From: C-114 sp963745405
GTDB lineage: Bacteria > Chloroflexota > Limnocylindria > Limnocylindrales > CSP1-4
NCBI GenBank assembly: GCA_963745405.1
Contig: CAVUWY010000002.1
Span: forward strand, 2,728,001-2,792,000
Direction: 5' to 3'
DNA length: 64,000 bases
The first letter of the stretch is position 1. Each line of letters begins with the position of its first letter. The notes below the pieces were generated by a model, which saw only the letters and a list, made by a program, of their open reading frames with translations, was not told the DNA's origin and ran no database searches. The translations under genes and the position numbers were made by a program. Below, piece after piece: positions 25,163 through 32,849 of the stretch.

Positions 25163-26029
25163 GTGGGGATCACCGACACGGTCGACTGGCGAGCCGATCT
25201 CGGTGGCGGCGTCACCGTCGCGCTGATCCGGGCCGGCACGTTCCGCTCCGACGCGGGGGCGCTGTTCGGGCCGGTCCCGCGCATCCTCTGGGACCGCCTC
25301 GTCACCGAGGAGATCGACACCGACCACCGGCTCCTCCAGGCGCTCAACTGCCTCCTGGTGGAGACGCCGGCGGGGCGGGTCCTCGTCGAGACCGGGATCG
25401 GCGAGCGTGCCGATGCCAAGACCACGGCGACCCGTTCCTACGAGGGACCGGCGATCCTGCCCGCGCTCCGGGCGGCCGGTGTCGACCCGGCCAGCCTCGA
25501 TGTCGTGGCGATGAGCCATCTCCACTTCGACCATGCCGGCGGGCTGCTCGCGGCCGATGGGTCGCGTGCCTTCCCCCGGGCCCGCATCGTCGCCCAGCGG
25601 GCGGAGTGGGAGATCGCCCTGAGCGACAACTCCCGGGTCGTGGCGTCCTACGTCCAGCCCGAGCTCGCTCTCGTCCGGGACTGGGGGGCCGTGGGCTGGG
25701 CCGAGGGGGAGCGCGAACTCCTGCCGGGCGTCTCGGTGGTGCCGACCGGCGGCCACTCGGCCGGCCACCAGGGGATAGTCGTCCGGGGCAGCGGCGCCGG
25801 AGCGCGGACCGTCGCGTTCTTCGGAGACCTCGCGATGCGGCCGTGGAGCGCCAATCCGCGCTGGGTGACGGCCTTCGACGATTTCCCCCTGGACTCGGTC
25901 GAGGTGAAGGGCCGCCTGTTCAGCGAGGCTGCCGAGGGCGGCTGGCTCATCGCTCTCTCGCACGAGCTCGAGCACCCGGTCGGCCGCCTCATCCGGGACC
26001 GCGACCGCTTCCGCTACGAGCCGCTCTGA
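25163..26029 (+). CDS. MBL-fold metallo-hydrolase
   Basis: A 288-residue metallo-beta-lactamase-fold hydrolase. Metal motifs in order: SHLHFDHAGG (about 114-123), GGHSAGHQG (about 195-203), FFGDLAM (about 218) with the bridging Asp, and a late SHELEHP (about 265) supplying the last His. The opening, VALIRAGTFRSDAGALFGPV, resembles lactonase-like members. The GTG start is eight bases after dcd, so it may share the nrdR-dcd transcript. Substrate unknown; no signal peptide. Confidence 0.88.
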   Translation: MGITDTVDWRADLGGGVTVALIRAGTFRSDAGALFGPVPRILWDRLVTEEIDTDHRLLQALNCLLVETPAGRVLVETGIGERADAKTTATRSYEGPAILPALRAAGVDPASLDVVAMSHLHFDHAGGLLAADGSRAFPRARIVAQRAEWEIALSDNSRVVASYVQPELALVRDWGAVGWAEGERELLPGVSVVPTGGHSAGHQGIVVRGSGAGARTVAFFGDLAMRPWSANPRWVTAFDDFPLDSVEVKGRLFSEAAEGGWLIALSHELEHPVGRLIRDRDRFRYEPL

Positions 26030-26059
26030 GCGCGTCGGCTCGACAATTCGAACCGGACC

Positions 26060-26413
26060 TCACGGGCCGATCCGTACTGCTCCGGTCAGGAACGCGAGAT
26101 ACACGACCGCCAGGACCGCGAGCACCCCGACGCCGATCGTCACCAGGCTTCCGACGACGGCCAGGCCGGCGATGGTGAGGGCGCCTCGCCACATCGGTGT
26201 ATCGCGCGTCCGCCGGACCTCGAATCTCGTCGCCACGACGATGTTCACGACGACGATGACGATGACCACGGCCGGCCAGCCGACGAAGAGCCCGAGCAGG
26301 ATCGCCGAGGCCACCGCCATCCCGGCGATGAACGCCAGCCGAGCCTGCCGCGTCGGCGATCGATCGACCTCCACCGCCCGTTCAGTCACGCCTGCACTGT
26401 ACGCCCGGCCCAA
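26060..26413 (-). CDS. small membrane protein
   Basis: A 117-residue frame with a basic N-terminal arm and two or three hydrophobic blocks (LAFIAGMAVASAILLGLFVG; AVVIVIVVVNIVVA; LTIAGLAVVGSLVTIGVGVL). The start may be the internal GTG giving VTERAVEVDRSPTRQ rather than the upstream ATG. It lies convergent to the MBL hydrolase gene. No known family. Confidence 0.6.
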   Translation of the reverse strand: MGRAYSAGVTERAVEVDRSPTRQARLAFIAGMAVASAILLGLFVGWPAVVIVIVVVNIVVATRFEVRRTRDTPMWRGALTIAGLAVVGSLVTIGVGVLAVLAVVYLAFLTGAVRIGP

Positions 26414-26523
26414 GTGACCGCTCGCTCGAGGCTCATTGACGCCGGTGTCTCGAGCCGCCTAGTCTCCAGTGATCGGCGTCCAGCACCGCATCATGGCCGA
26501 GCGAGCCGTCAGGGGAGGTTGGG

Positions 26524-26757
26524 ATGCTCCACCACATCATCGGGGTGGTCGTCGGAGCGGCCGTCGCCTGGCTCGCGCTCGTGATCACCAATGCGACTAC
26601 GTCACCGCAGTACATCACCGCCCTCGTCATCGGCGGGATCGTCAGCATCCTCTGGCCGATCGTCATCGTCTGGTGGCTCGCCCGCCGGGCGAAGGCGCGC
26701 CGTGACGCCGACATCAGCAAGGAAGTCGAGGCCCAGATCAAGGCCCGCGGCGGCTGA
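26524..26757 (+). CDS. small membrane protein
   Basis: A 77-residue protein with two hydrophobic helices (IIGVVVGAAVAWLALVI and ITALVIGGIVSILWPIVIVW) and a basic/acidic helical tail (RRAKARRDADISKEVEAQIK). GGGAGGTTGGG before the ATG is a good ribosome binding site. It is convergent with the thioredoxin-like gene. Function unknown. Confidence 0.6.
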   Translation: MLHHIIGVVVGAAVAWLALVITNATTSPQYITALVIGGIVSILWPIVIVWWLARRAKARRDADISKEVEAQIKARGG

Positions 26758-26790
26758 CACCCCGCGCTCTCAGGGTGAGCCTGGCCTCGT

Positions 26791-27528
26791 TCAGGGCACT
26801 GCTGACGGGCTCGGGGCCAGCGGTGCGGGAGACGGAGCGCCGGAACCAGGGGCGGCTGCGCCGGGCAGGATCGCCGCGACCTCGGCCGCGGCCGAGTCGT
26901 CGTCCAGCGGGGCGAGCACGACGTCGCGGATGATGCCGTCGGGGCCGATGAAGAAGCTCGTCGGCAGGGCGTTGACCCGATACAGGTGGAGGATGTCGCC
27001 GGTCAGGTCGGCCGCGATCGTGTAGCCGAGGGCGTACTTGGTCGCGTAGGCGCCGACATCGGCCTCGTTCGTCTCCTGGACGCTTATGCCGATGACCTCG
27101 AGGCCCTGGTCGTGGTACCTGGTGTACGTGTCGCGCAGGACCGGCGTCTCCTGCTGGCACGGCGGGCACCATGACGCCCAGAAGTTCACCCAGACGCCCT
27201 TGCCGCGGAGGGCGGCCAGGCTCACCGGCTTGCCCTGGAGGTCGGTGAGCTGTGCGGTCGAGCCGTCCGGGCGGGTGATCGTGAACTCGGGTGCCCGATC
27301 GCCCGGCCGCAGTCCCTGGGCCGGCGCCGGCCCGATGATGAACGGCGTTGCCTGCGGGTTGCGGACACCGATGGCGTCGGTCGAGCCCAGCGGTGCGGTC
27401 ACCGCGAGGAGCAGGACGACCGCCACGACGATGACGACGAGGCCGATGGCGAGCTGGCGCGCACCGAATGGGCCGATCACGCCGTGCTTCGGCGGCTTGT
27501 GCTCGAAGGTCGGTCGTTCTTCGGTCAT
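26791..27528 (-). CDS. membrane-anchored thioredoxin-like protein (TlpA/ResA type)
   Basis: Thiol-disulfide protein acting outside the membrane. The 245-residue sequence has a cytoplasmic start, one membrane helix (about 29-46, IGLVVIVVAVVLLLAVTA), then a TlpA-like domain with GDRAPEFTITRPDGS. The redox centre is NFWASWCPPCQQETPVL (Cys pair C-P-P-C) and the cis-Pro loop is NALPTSFFIGPDG. The end is Ala/Pro-rich. It is last in an operon after a glutaredoxin-like gene and ccdA, so it probably receives electrons from CcdA and reduces apocytochrome c or other exported thiols. Confidence 0.88.
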   Translation of the reverse strand: MTEERPTFEHKPPKHGVIGPFGARQLAIGLVVIVVAVVLLLAVTAPLGSTDAIGVRNPQATPFIIGPAPAQGLRPGDRAPEFTITRPDGSTAQLTDLQGKPVSLAALRGKGVWVNFWASWCPPCQQETPVLRDTYTRYHDQGLEVIGISVQETNEADVGAYATKYALGYTIAADLTGDILHLYRVNALPTSFFIGPDGIIRDVVLAPLDDDSAAAEVAAILPGAAAPGSGAPSPAPLAPSPSAVP

Positions 27529-27537
27529 GCGACTCGG

Positions 27538-28434
27538 TCAGACCGCCGTGTTGAAGTTGAAGTAGCGCGGCAGGAGGTCGAGCCAGCCGGTCAGCATCGC
27601 CACGCCGATGGCGACGACGAGCATCCCGCCGATGAACGAGACCGCCGTGGCGTGGCGGATCAGCGGTCGGAGGATGCCCGGTGCGCGGTCGTACAGGAAA
27701 CCGAGGATGAGGAACGGGATGCCGAGACCGAGGGTGTAGCCGACGAGGAGGATCGCCCCCTGGCCGACGGTGCCCGACGTCGCGGCCAGGGCGAGGATGC
27801 CGCCCAGGATGATCCCGATGCACGGCGTCCAGCCGACGGCGAAGATCGCACCGAGGCCGAACGACGTCAGCCAGCCACCGCGTCGGCTGACGACGCGCCC
27901 ACCGAGCCGGTCCATCGTCGAGGGCCCGGACATCGAGCCGGGACCCGCCGAGGCGAGGGCGAGCGTGCCGGTTGTCGACGCGACCGAGGCGGCGGCGCCC
28001 GCCTCGAGTGGCCGCCACACCCGGTCGAGGACGGCGATGTGGATGACGCCGGCGAGGCTCAGCCCCATGACGATGAGGAGGACCCCGCCGACCTGGCGGA
28101 GCTGCGGCAGGACGACGACGAGCGGTCCGCCGGCGAACGTGGCGGTGATGCCAAGGAGGGTGAAGATCGCCCCGAAGCCAGCGACATAGGCCGCCGCGTT
28201 GCCCAGTGCCAGCCAGCGCGATGGCCTCGTTGCCGGGTCGCCGCCGGCGACCGCTACCGCGGTCAGCTGGGCGAGGTAAGCCGGGACGAGGGGCAGGACG
28301 CACGGCGAGAGGAAGCTGATGAGCCCGGCCGCGACGGCGACTGCGAACGAGAGGTCGGTGCCGCCCGTGTCGGTGAGAGCAGGGAGCACCGTGGCGCGCC
28401 CCGCCGCGAGGGTGAAGAATGCCGCCACGGTCAT
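27538..28434 (-). CDS. ccdA: cytochrome c biogenesis / thiol transporter CcdA
   Basis: Carries reducing equivalents across the membrane to the TlpA-like partner encoded next. The 298-residue protein has six or seven spans. The two redox cysteines lie in LISFLSPCVLPLVPAYLAQL (about residue 45) and GWTPCIGIILGGILALA (about residue 205), the paired transmembrane motifs of the family. An Ala/Gly/Ser-rich cytoplasmic loop at about 150-190 is longer than in short CcdA forms. Its start overlaps the end of the glutaredoxin-like gene by four bases, so the two are coupled. Confidence 0.92.
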   Translation of the reverse strand: MTVAAFFTLAAGRATVLPALTDTGGTDLSFAVAVAAGLISFLSPCVLPLVPAYLAQLTAVAVAGGDPATRPSRWLALGNAAAYVAGFGAIFTLLGITATFAGGPLVVVLPQLRQVGGVLLIVMGLSLAGVIHIAVLDRVWRPLEAGAAASVASTTGTLALASAGPGSMSGPSTMDRLGGRVVSRRGGWLTSFGLGAIFAVGWTPCIGIILGGILALAATSGTVGQGAILLVGYTLGLGIPFLILGFLYDRAPGILRPLIRHATAVSFIGGMLVVAIGVAMLTGWLDLLPRYFNFNTAV

Positions 28435-28718
28435 CGGGTCGCGACGGGTTCGAGCGCCTCGTCGAGGAAGCGGCGCAGTCGCCGGGCCGAAGTCGCGAGG
28501 GGGAGGCGTCGATCGCCGATCTCGACCACTGGGACCTCGGAGCCGTAGCGGCTGGCCCAGGTGGGATCGTCAGCGACGTCGCGGACCTCGACCGTGGGCA
28601 TCGGCGAGCCGTCACTCCCACGCGCGGCAAGCAGGGTGGTCAGCATCTCATGTGTCTCGAAGCACGATTCGCAGTCGGCCTTCGAGTACAGGACGATGGT
28701 GGGGGAGGGGGCCGCCAT
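28431..28718 (-). CDS. glutaredoxin-like protein
   Basis: A 95-residue glutaredoxin-fold protein. It starts TIVLYSKADCESCFETHEML with a C-x-x-C centre (CESC) and has the cis-Pro region YGSEVPVVEIGDRRL. It begins the thiol-redox operon and overlaps ccdA. It is cytoplasmic and may feed or draw electrons at the inner side of CcdA. The family is often called DUF836/glutaredoxin 2-like. Confidence 0.85.
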   Translation of the reverse strand: MAAPSPTIVLYSKADCESCFETHEMLTTLLAARGSDGSPMPTVEVRDVADDPTWASRYGSEVPVVEIGDRRLPLATSARRLRRFLDEALEPVATR

Positions 28719-28816
28719 GGCGGCACATTCTAGACGCGAGGGCGATTTCGCCCCTTGGGTCGGTCGCCGGTCACCGTTCGGCCGGCCGCACGCGCCGCGG
28801 TACGATGGCCGGGCGC

Positions 28817-28888
28817 GCCCCCGTAGCTCAGTGGATAGAGCGAGGCCGTCCTAAGGCCTGCGTCGGCGGTTCGAGTCCGTCGGGGGCG
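28817..28888 (+). tRNA. tRNA-Arg (anticodon CCT), one base short
   Basis: Acceptor GCCCCCG, D-arm GCTC-AGTGGATA-GAGC, anticodon arm AGGCC-GTCCTAA-GGCCT with CCT at 34-36, variable GCGTC, then T-arm GGCGG-TTCGAGT-CCGT(C). Only 72 bases are present. The C at 28881 would have to serve both as the last T-stem base and as the first base of the 3' acceptor strand CGGGGGC. G32 is also unusual. The molecule may have a 4-bp T stem or a 6-bp acceptor, or be a dead gene. TACGAT at 28801-28806 is a plausible -10. CCA is not encoded. Confidence 0.75.
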
Positions 28889-28893
28889 TAACG

Positions 28894-29023
28894 GTCAGCC
28901 ACCTACTGACCCAGGTGCCGTACGCGCCCCGGGAACCTCGCGACGTCAAGCTCCCGAAACGCCAGAGAGCGGCCGTAGGTGGAGTCGGAGCAGCCCCTGA
29001 AGTACCTGACGACGCCGTTTCGA
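28894..29023 (+). pseudogene. decayed 3' fragment of a ppk2 gene
   Basis: Begins five bases after the tRNA. It reads SHLLTQVPYAPREPRDVKLP in frame, almost the same as the end of the intact PPK2 (30721-30852), with roughly 10 differences in the first 84 bases. A frameshift follows, after which another frame gives EQPLKYLTTPF, matching the intact DRPLKYIATLF. Several differences are at third codon positions, so it looks like a diverged relative rather than a recent copy. No 5' part is present between it and the tRNA. Confidence 0.85.
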
Positions 29024-29317
29024 CCGCAGAGGCGGACAAGTCAGAGGCGTCGTGTCGCGTGCTCGTTTCCGAGGATCCGGGTCGCACCTAGAATGATGCC
29101 GAGCCGCTGGGCGATCGGGCGGTCTGCGCGCGCACATACCATTCGAGCGGGTCTTTGGCCACCGCGCCCCGGCGTCCGTCCGGGGGCGCCAGCCGTGTCG
29201 CGGCTACACTGCTGGCTCCAGCCCCGCAGAGCTTCGATCGGCGTCGCCACGATGCTCGATGCGTAGGCAAGGCTTGGACCGTCATCGAGGCGGAGCCTTT
29301 GAGGAGCGCTGAGGTCC

Positions 29318-29925
29318 GTGCGGCCGCCGCATCTGATCGCCGACATGCACCGAGACGACCCGACCGACGGCGCGCCGTCTGACGAGCGATCGGACGCGCC
29401 CGGAGACCGGGCCGCAGCGGGAAAGGCGCTGCGCAAGCGGGTCGCTCGCGCGAGCCACGCGGCGTTCGAACCCGCACCGGGACGCGACCCCATCTCGATC
29501 CTTGAAGCTCAGGAGGCAGACCGGCTCCCGGATCTCGTGCCGCTCCGGCACGAACGCATGGCGGAGTCGGCCTTCGCGTACTTCCGAGGGGCGGCGGCGG
29601 TGATGGCCTTCGATCTTGGGCCCGCCCCGCGCACCGGCATCGTCGTGCAGGCCAGTGGCGATGCTCACCTGTCGAATCTCGGGATGTTCACCAGCCCAGA
29701 GCGGACGATGGTGTTCGACGCCAACGACTTCGACGAGACGCCTCCCGGGCCCTGGGAGTGGGACGTGAAGCGCCTCGCCGCGAGCACCAGGGGACGAGCG
29801 ACACGTTCGATGGCTCGATCGCCGACTTCGCCGAGACGTACGCGGATGTGAACGCCCACGACCATGCTGCGTGCCTGGCCGCGATCGAGGCCGGTCGAGT
29901 CGTCGTGCCACAAGGCACCACGTAG
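29318..29925 (+). pseudogene. DUF2252 gene with a large internal deletion
   Basis: The first about 145 codons encode the N-terminal half of a DUF2252 protein: PISILEAQEADRLPDLVPLR, HERMAESAFAYFRGAAAVMA, VQASGDAHLSNLGMF, VFDANDFDETPPGPWEWD and VKRLAAS. Near 29790 the frame changes and the sequence jumps to the family's C-terminus, SDTFDGSIADFAETYADVNA, ending GRVVVPQGTT at 29925. About 250 residues of the usual 430-450 are missing. The GTG at 29318 or ATG at 29345 could have been the start. It sits between the ppk2 remnant and the intact ppk2. Confidence 0.8.
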
Positions 29926-30009
29926 AGGTCGGGGCCGACATGCGGTCGGCGCACGGTCGTCCGTGAACGCGATCCGGCAGGCATGTCGCGATACAGAGAG
30001 GACCATCGG

Positions 30010-30852
30010 ATGGCGAAGAGGAAACACAAGAAGGCCGATGACGTCGGGAGCGACCGCGAGCCCACGGCTGAACCCGCGGCGAAGATGAACACCAAGGACT
30101 ACGAGCGTGAGATGCGTCGGCTCCATGGCGAGCTCGTGGCGATGCAGGAATGGGTGAAAGCGAGCGGCGCCAAGATCTGCGTCGTCTTCGAGGGTCGAGA
30201 CACGGCCGGCAAGGGCGGCACGATCAAGCGGATCGTCGAGCGTGTCAGTCCCCGCGTGTTCAAGGTCGTGGCCCTGTCCGCGCCGACGGATCGCGAAAAG
30301 TCGCAGATGTATGTCCAGCGCTACATCCCGCACTTCCCGGCCGGCGGAGAGGTCGTCATCTTCGACCGGAGCTGGTACAACCGCGCCGGCGTGGAGCCGG
30401 TGATGGGCTTCTGCACGCCCGAGGTGAGCGAGAGGTTCCTCGAGCAGGTCCCGGGCTTCGAGAAGGCGATGGTCGACGCGGGGATCATCCTCATCAAGTA
30501 CTGGCTCGAGGTCAGTCCGGATGAGCAGACCCGCCGCCTCGAGGGTCGTATCCACGACCCCCGGAAGATCTGGAAGCTGACCGACATGGATCTCAAGTCG
30601 TACAGCCGCTGGTACGACTACTCCCGTGCCCGGGACACGATGCTGGCGGCGACCGATACGCCGTGGGCCCCCTGGTACATCGCGCACACGGACGACAAGA
30701 AGCGGGGACGGCTCAACATCATCAGCCATCTACTGACCCAGGTGCCGTACGCGCCCCTCGAACCTCGCGACGTCAAGCTGCCAAAGCGGCAGGGAGCGGC
30801 AGGATACAAGGAACCGGACCGGCCCCTGAAGTACATCGCGACACTGTTCTGA
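30010..30852 (+). CDS. ppk2: polyphosphate kinase 2 (PPK2 class I-like)
   Basis: Uses polyphosphate to phosphorylate nucleoside diphosphates, or the reverse. Of 280 residues, the Walker A region is VFEGRDTAGKGGTIKRI (about 58-74), the lid region is VVALSAPTDREKSQMYVQRY, and Walker B is VVIFDRSWYNRAGVEPVMGF (about 108-127). A late conserved part reads WKLTDMDLKSYSRWYDY and ends with SHLLTQVPYAPLEPRD. The start at ATG 30010 has GAGAGGACC upstream. The length matches one-domain PPK2. Class I is suggested by the YNRAGVE form. It stands after a decayed region containing a partial ppk2 copy. Confidence 0.92.
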   Translation: MAKRKHKKADDVGSDREPTAEPAAKMNTKDYEREMRRLHGELVAMQEWVKASGAKICVVFEGRDTAGKGGTIKRIVERVSPRVFKVVALSAPTDREKSQMYVQRYIPHFPAGGEVVIFDRSWYNRAGVEPVMGFCTPEVSERFLEQVPGFEKAMVDAGIILIKYWLEVSPDEQTRRLEGRIHDPRKIWKLTDMDLKSYSRWYDYSRARDTMLAATDTPWAPWYIAHTDDKKRGRLNIISHLLTQVPYAPLEPRDVKLPKRQGAAGYKEPDRPLKYIATLF

Positions 30853-30975
30853 TCGCGGCGGATACGTCACGGGCGATGTGCCACCACGATCTCTGACGTC
30901 GCCCAAGGCGAAGGCGTCGTAGCGGCGTTCACAGACACGCCGGACGGAGGGCCGACTGAGGCCGATGGTCGCTCG

Positions 30976-32106
30976 ATGAGGCTGACCGCCCGCCAGCTGA
31001 ACCGCGCCACGCTCGAACGGCAGCTGCTGCTGGGCCGAGCGTCGCTGCCCGTGGTCGACGCCGTCCATCGTGTCGTCGCGCTGCAGGCGCAGGCGCCGCC
31101 GTCGCCGTATATCGCCCTGTGGGATCGGGTGGCCGACTTCGACCCGGCCGAGCTCGATCGCGCCTTCGCGGACCAGTCCGTCGTGAAGGCCTCGCTCATG
31201 CGGATCGCGATGCACGCGGTCGCCGCCATCGACTATCCGGTGTTCCACGAGGCGATGCAGCACTCGCTCCGGGGGGCGCGGCTCAACGACACACGCTTCA
31301 AGGTGGCCGGACTGTCGAGCGCCGAAGCCGATGCGCTCATCCCGACCGTCGCCGGCTACGCGGCAGAGCCACGGACCATCGCCGAGGTCGAGGCGTGGCT
31401 GAACGAGCGACTCGGACCACCGCCGCGACGCGGCATCTGGTGGGCGATGCGGCACTACGGTCCCTTCGTGCACGCCGCCACCGGCGGCCCGTGGTCATTC
31501 GGGGAGCGGCCGTCGTACGTCGCCGCCCGCGTCCGGGAACGTCCCGGCGACGAGGCCGCGTCGATGCAACGGCTCGCCTATCGCTACCTGGAGGGATTCG
31601 GGCCCGCATCCGCCCGCGATCTCGCCACGTTCGCCATGGTCTACCGGCCGCGGGCGACCGAGGCGGTCCGATCCCTGGCCGATGATCTGGTGCGGTTCGA
31701 GGGCCCGGACGGCGCCGAGCTGTTCGACGTGCCGGGTGGCGCGCTGCCGGCCGAGGACACGCCGGCCCCGCCCCGGTTCATGGCCATGTGGGACAACGCT
31801 CTCCTCGCCTATGTCGACCGCAGCCGGATCATCCCGCCGGACTACCGCCGGCACGTCACGCGCAGCAACGGCGACCTCCTGCCGACGCTGCTCGTGGACG
31901 GTTACGTGGCGGGGGTCTGGCGACCCGTCGAGGGTGGCATCGAGGCGACGGCGTTCCACCGTCTATCCGACGACGTGTGGGACGGCCTCGAAGCGGAAGC
32001 GCGAGCGCTCGATGCGTTCCTGGCCGAGCGCGAACGGCACGTCTACCGCCGCTATGCCCATTGGTGGGCCAGCCTGCCGGGTGCCGAGGTCCGCGTGCTC
32101 GGCTGA
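30976..32106 (+). CDS. winged-helix DNA-binding protein, AlkZ/YcaQ-like
   Basis: A 376-residue protein of the HTH_42 family, which includes the AlkZ-type DNA glycosylases that unhook interstrand crosslinks. The N-terminus MRLTARQLNRATLERQLLLG leads to VVALQAQAPPSPYIALWDRV; its Q-A-Q matches the QxQ catalytic-type motif. Further winged helices are suggested by PRTIAEVEAWLNERLG and RYLEGFGPASARDLATF. The conserved end MWDNALLAYVDRSRIIPPDY and LVDGYVAGVWRP is typical. Activity is inferred from the family, which also contains poorly studied members. Confidence 0.82.
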   Translation: MRLTARQLNRATLERQLLLGRASLPVVDAVHRVVALQAQAPPSPYIALWDRVADFDPAELDRAFADQSVVKASLMRIAMHAVAAIDYPVFHEAMQHSLRGARLNDTRFKVAGLSSAEADALIPTVAGYAAEPRTIAEVEAWLNERLGPPPRRGIWWAMRHYGPFVHAATGGPWSFGERPSYVAARVRERPGDEAASMQRLAYRYLEGFGPASARDLATFAMVYRPRATEAVRSLADDLVRFEGPDGAELFDVPGGALPAEDTPAPPRFMAMWDNALLAYVDRSRIIPPDYRRHVTRSNGDLLPTLLVDGYVAGVWRPVEGGIEATAFHRLSDDVWDGLEAEARALDAFLAERERHVYRRYAHWWASLPGAEVRVLG

Positions 32107-32205
32107 CCGAGCGCGAACGTCGTGAAGGCGGCGGGACAGCGCCGGGTCGGTGAAGGGATGGGGCGACGGCCGTGGGTACGAACCAGAGGACGCCGCCCCG
32201 ATCGA

Positions 32206-32742
32206 TCAGTAGCCGGGCTTGCCGCTCGACGTGGATGCCGGCGAGGCCGCCGGGGCCATCGGGGCAGCAGCGACGGTCGGCGTGGCGACCGCGAAGCTGT
32301 TGACACCGTCGCCGGTCACGTCGCCGGCGGCCTTGTCACCCTGCCAGTAGTAGAGCGGCCAGCCGTTGTAGGTGACCTGGACGGTCCCGTCGGCACGCGT
32401 CAGCGTCGCGAGCGTCCCGGTCACGCCGGAGCCGGCCGTCGGGACCTGGCCCGCCGGAACGGTGAGCGGCGGCCAGGCGGTGGCGCAGCCGCCGCTGCAG
32501 GCCGACGTGGCATCCGAGTCCTTGGCGTACGTATACAGGGTCATGCCGGTCGAACCGGCGAGGACCGTCCCCTTCGCGGTCGAGGCGGTGCTGACGGTGG
32601 CTCCGCCCGCGCCGCTACCCGAACCCCCGCCGACGGAGGGCGCCGCCGTGGGCGCCGGCGTCGACGCCGAGGTGCAGGCGGCGAGGACGACGGCGAGGAT
32701 GCCAGCGGAGATGCTGATGACGGTCGATCGATGAGCAGCCAT
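32206..32742 (-). CDS. secreted lipoprotein with Yx(F/W/Y)xxD repeats
   Basis: A 178-residue lipoprotein. The signal and lipobox read ISAGILAVVLAAC with Cys23, and a Gly/Ser/Thr linker runs to about residue 60. The mature domain has two repeats of the family motif: MTLYTYAKDSDATSACSGGC with ATAWPPLTV, and WPLYYWQGDKAAGDVTGDG with VNSFAV. This is the COG4315/SCO0930-like group, linked in a few bacteria to redox or electron transfer at the cell surface. AGAGGG precedes ATG 32740-32742. Convergent with the AlkZ-like gene. Confidence 0.85.
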   Translation of the reverse strand: MAAHRSTVISISAGILAVVLAACTSASTPAPTAAPSVGGGSGSGAGGATVSTASTAKGTVLAGSTGMTLYTYAKDSDATSACSGGCATAWPPLTVPAGQVPTAGSGVTGTLATLTRADGTVQVTYNGWPLYYWQGDKAAGDVTGDGVNSFAVATPTVAAAPMAPAASPASTSSGKPGY

Positions 32743-32837
32743 GGCGGATCCCTCTGTCTGTGGGGGGTCCGAGTGGACCCGATGAGCCATTCGTCTGCCG
32801 TCGACCGCCGGTTTCCCGCTACCGTGCACCCGGCGGC

Positions 32838-32843
32838 TATCCT
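32838..32843 (+). promoter_or_regulatory. putative -10 of a leaderless transcript
   Basis: TATCCT ends six bases before GTG 32850, so transcription would start at or next to the start codon. No ribosome binding site is present. Confidence 0.5.
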
Positions 32844-32849
32844 GCGGGC

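Noticed and set aside
28979..29266. 95-residue plus-strand open frame after the tRNA
   Set aside because: Its first residues are the shifted end of the ppk2 remnant (LKYLTTPF); the rest is random, so it is not a separate gene.
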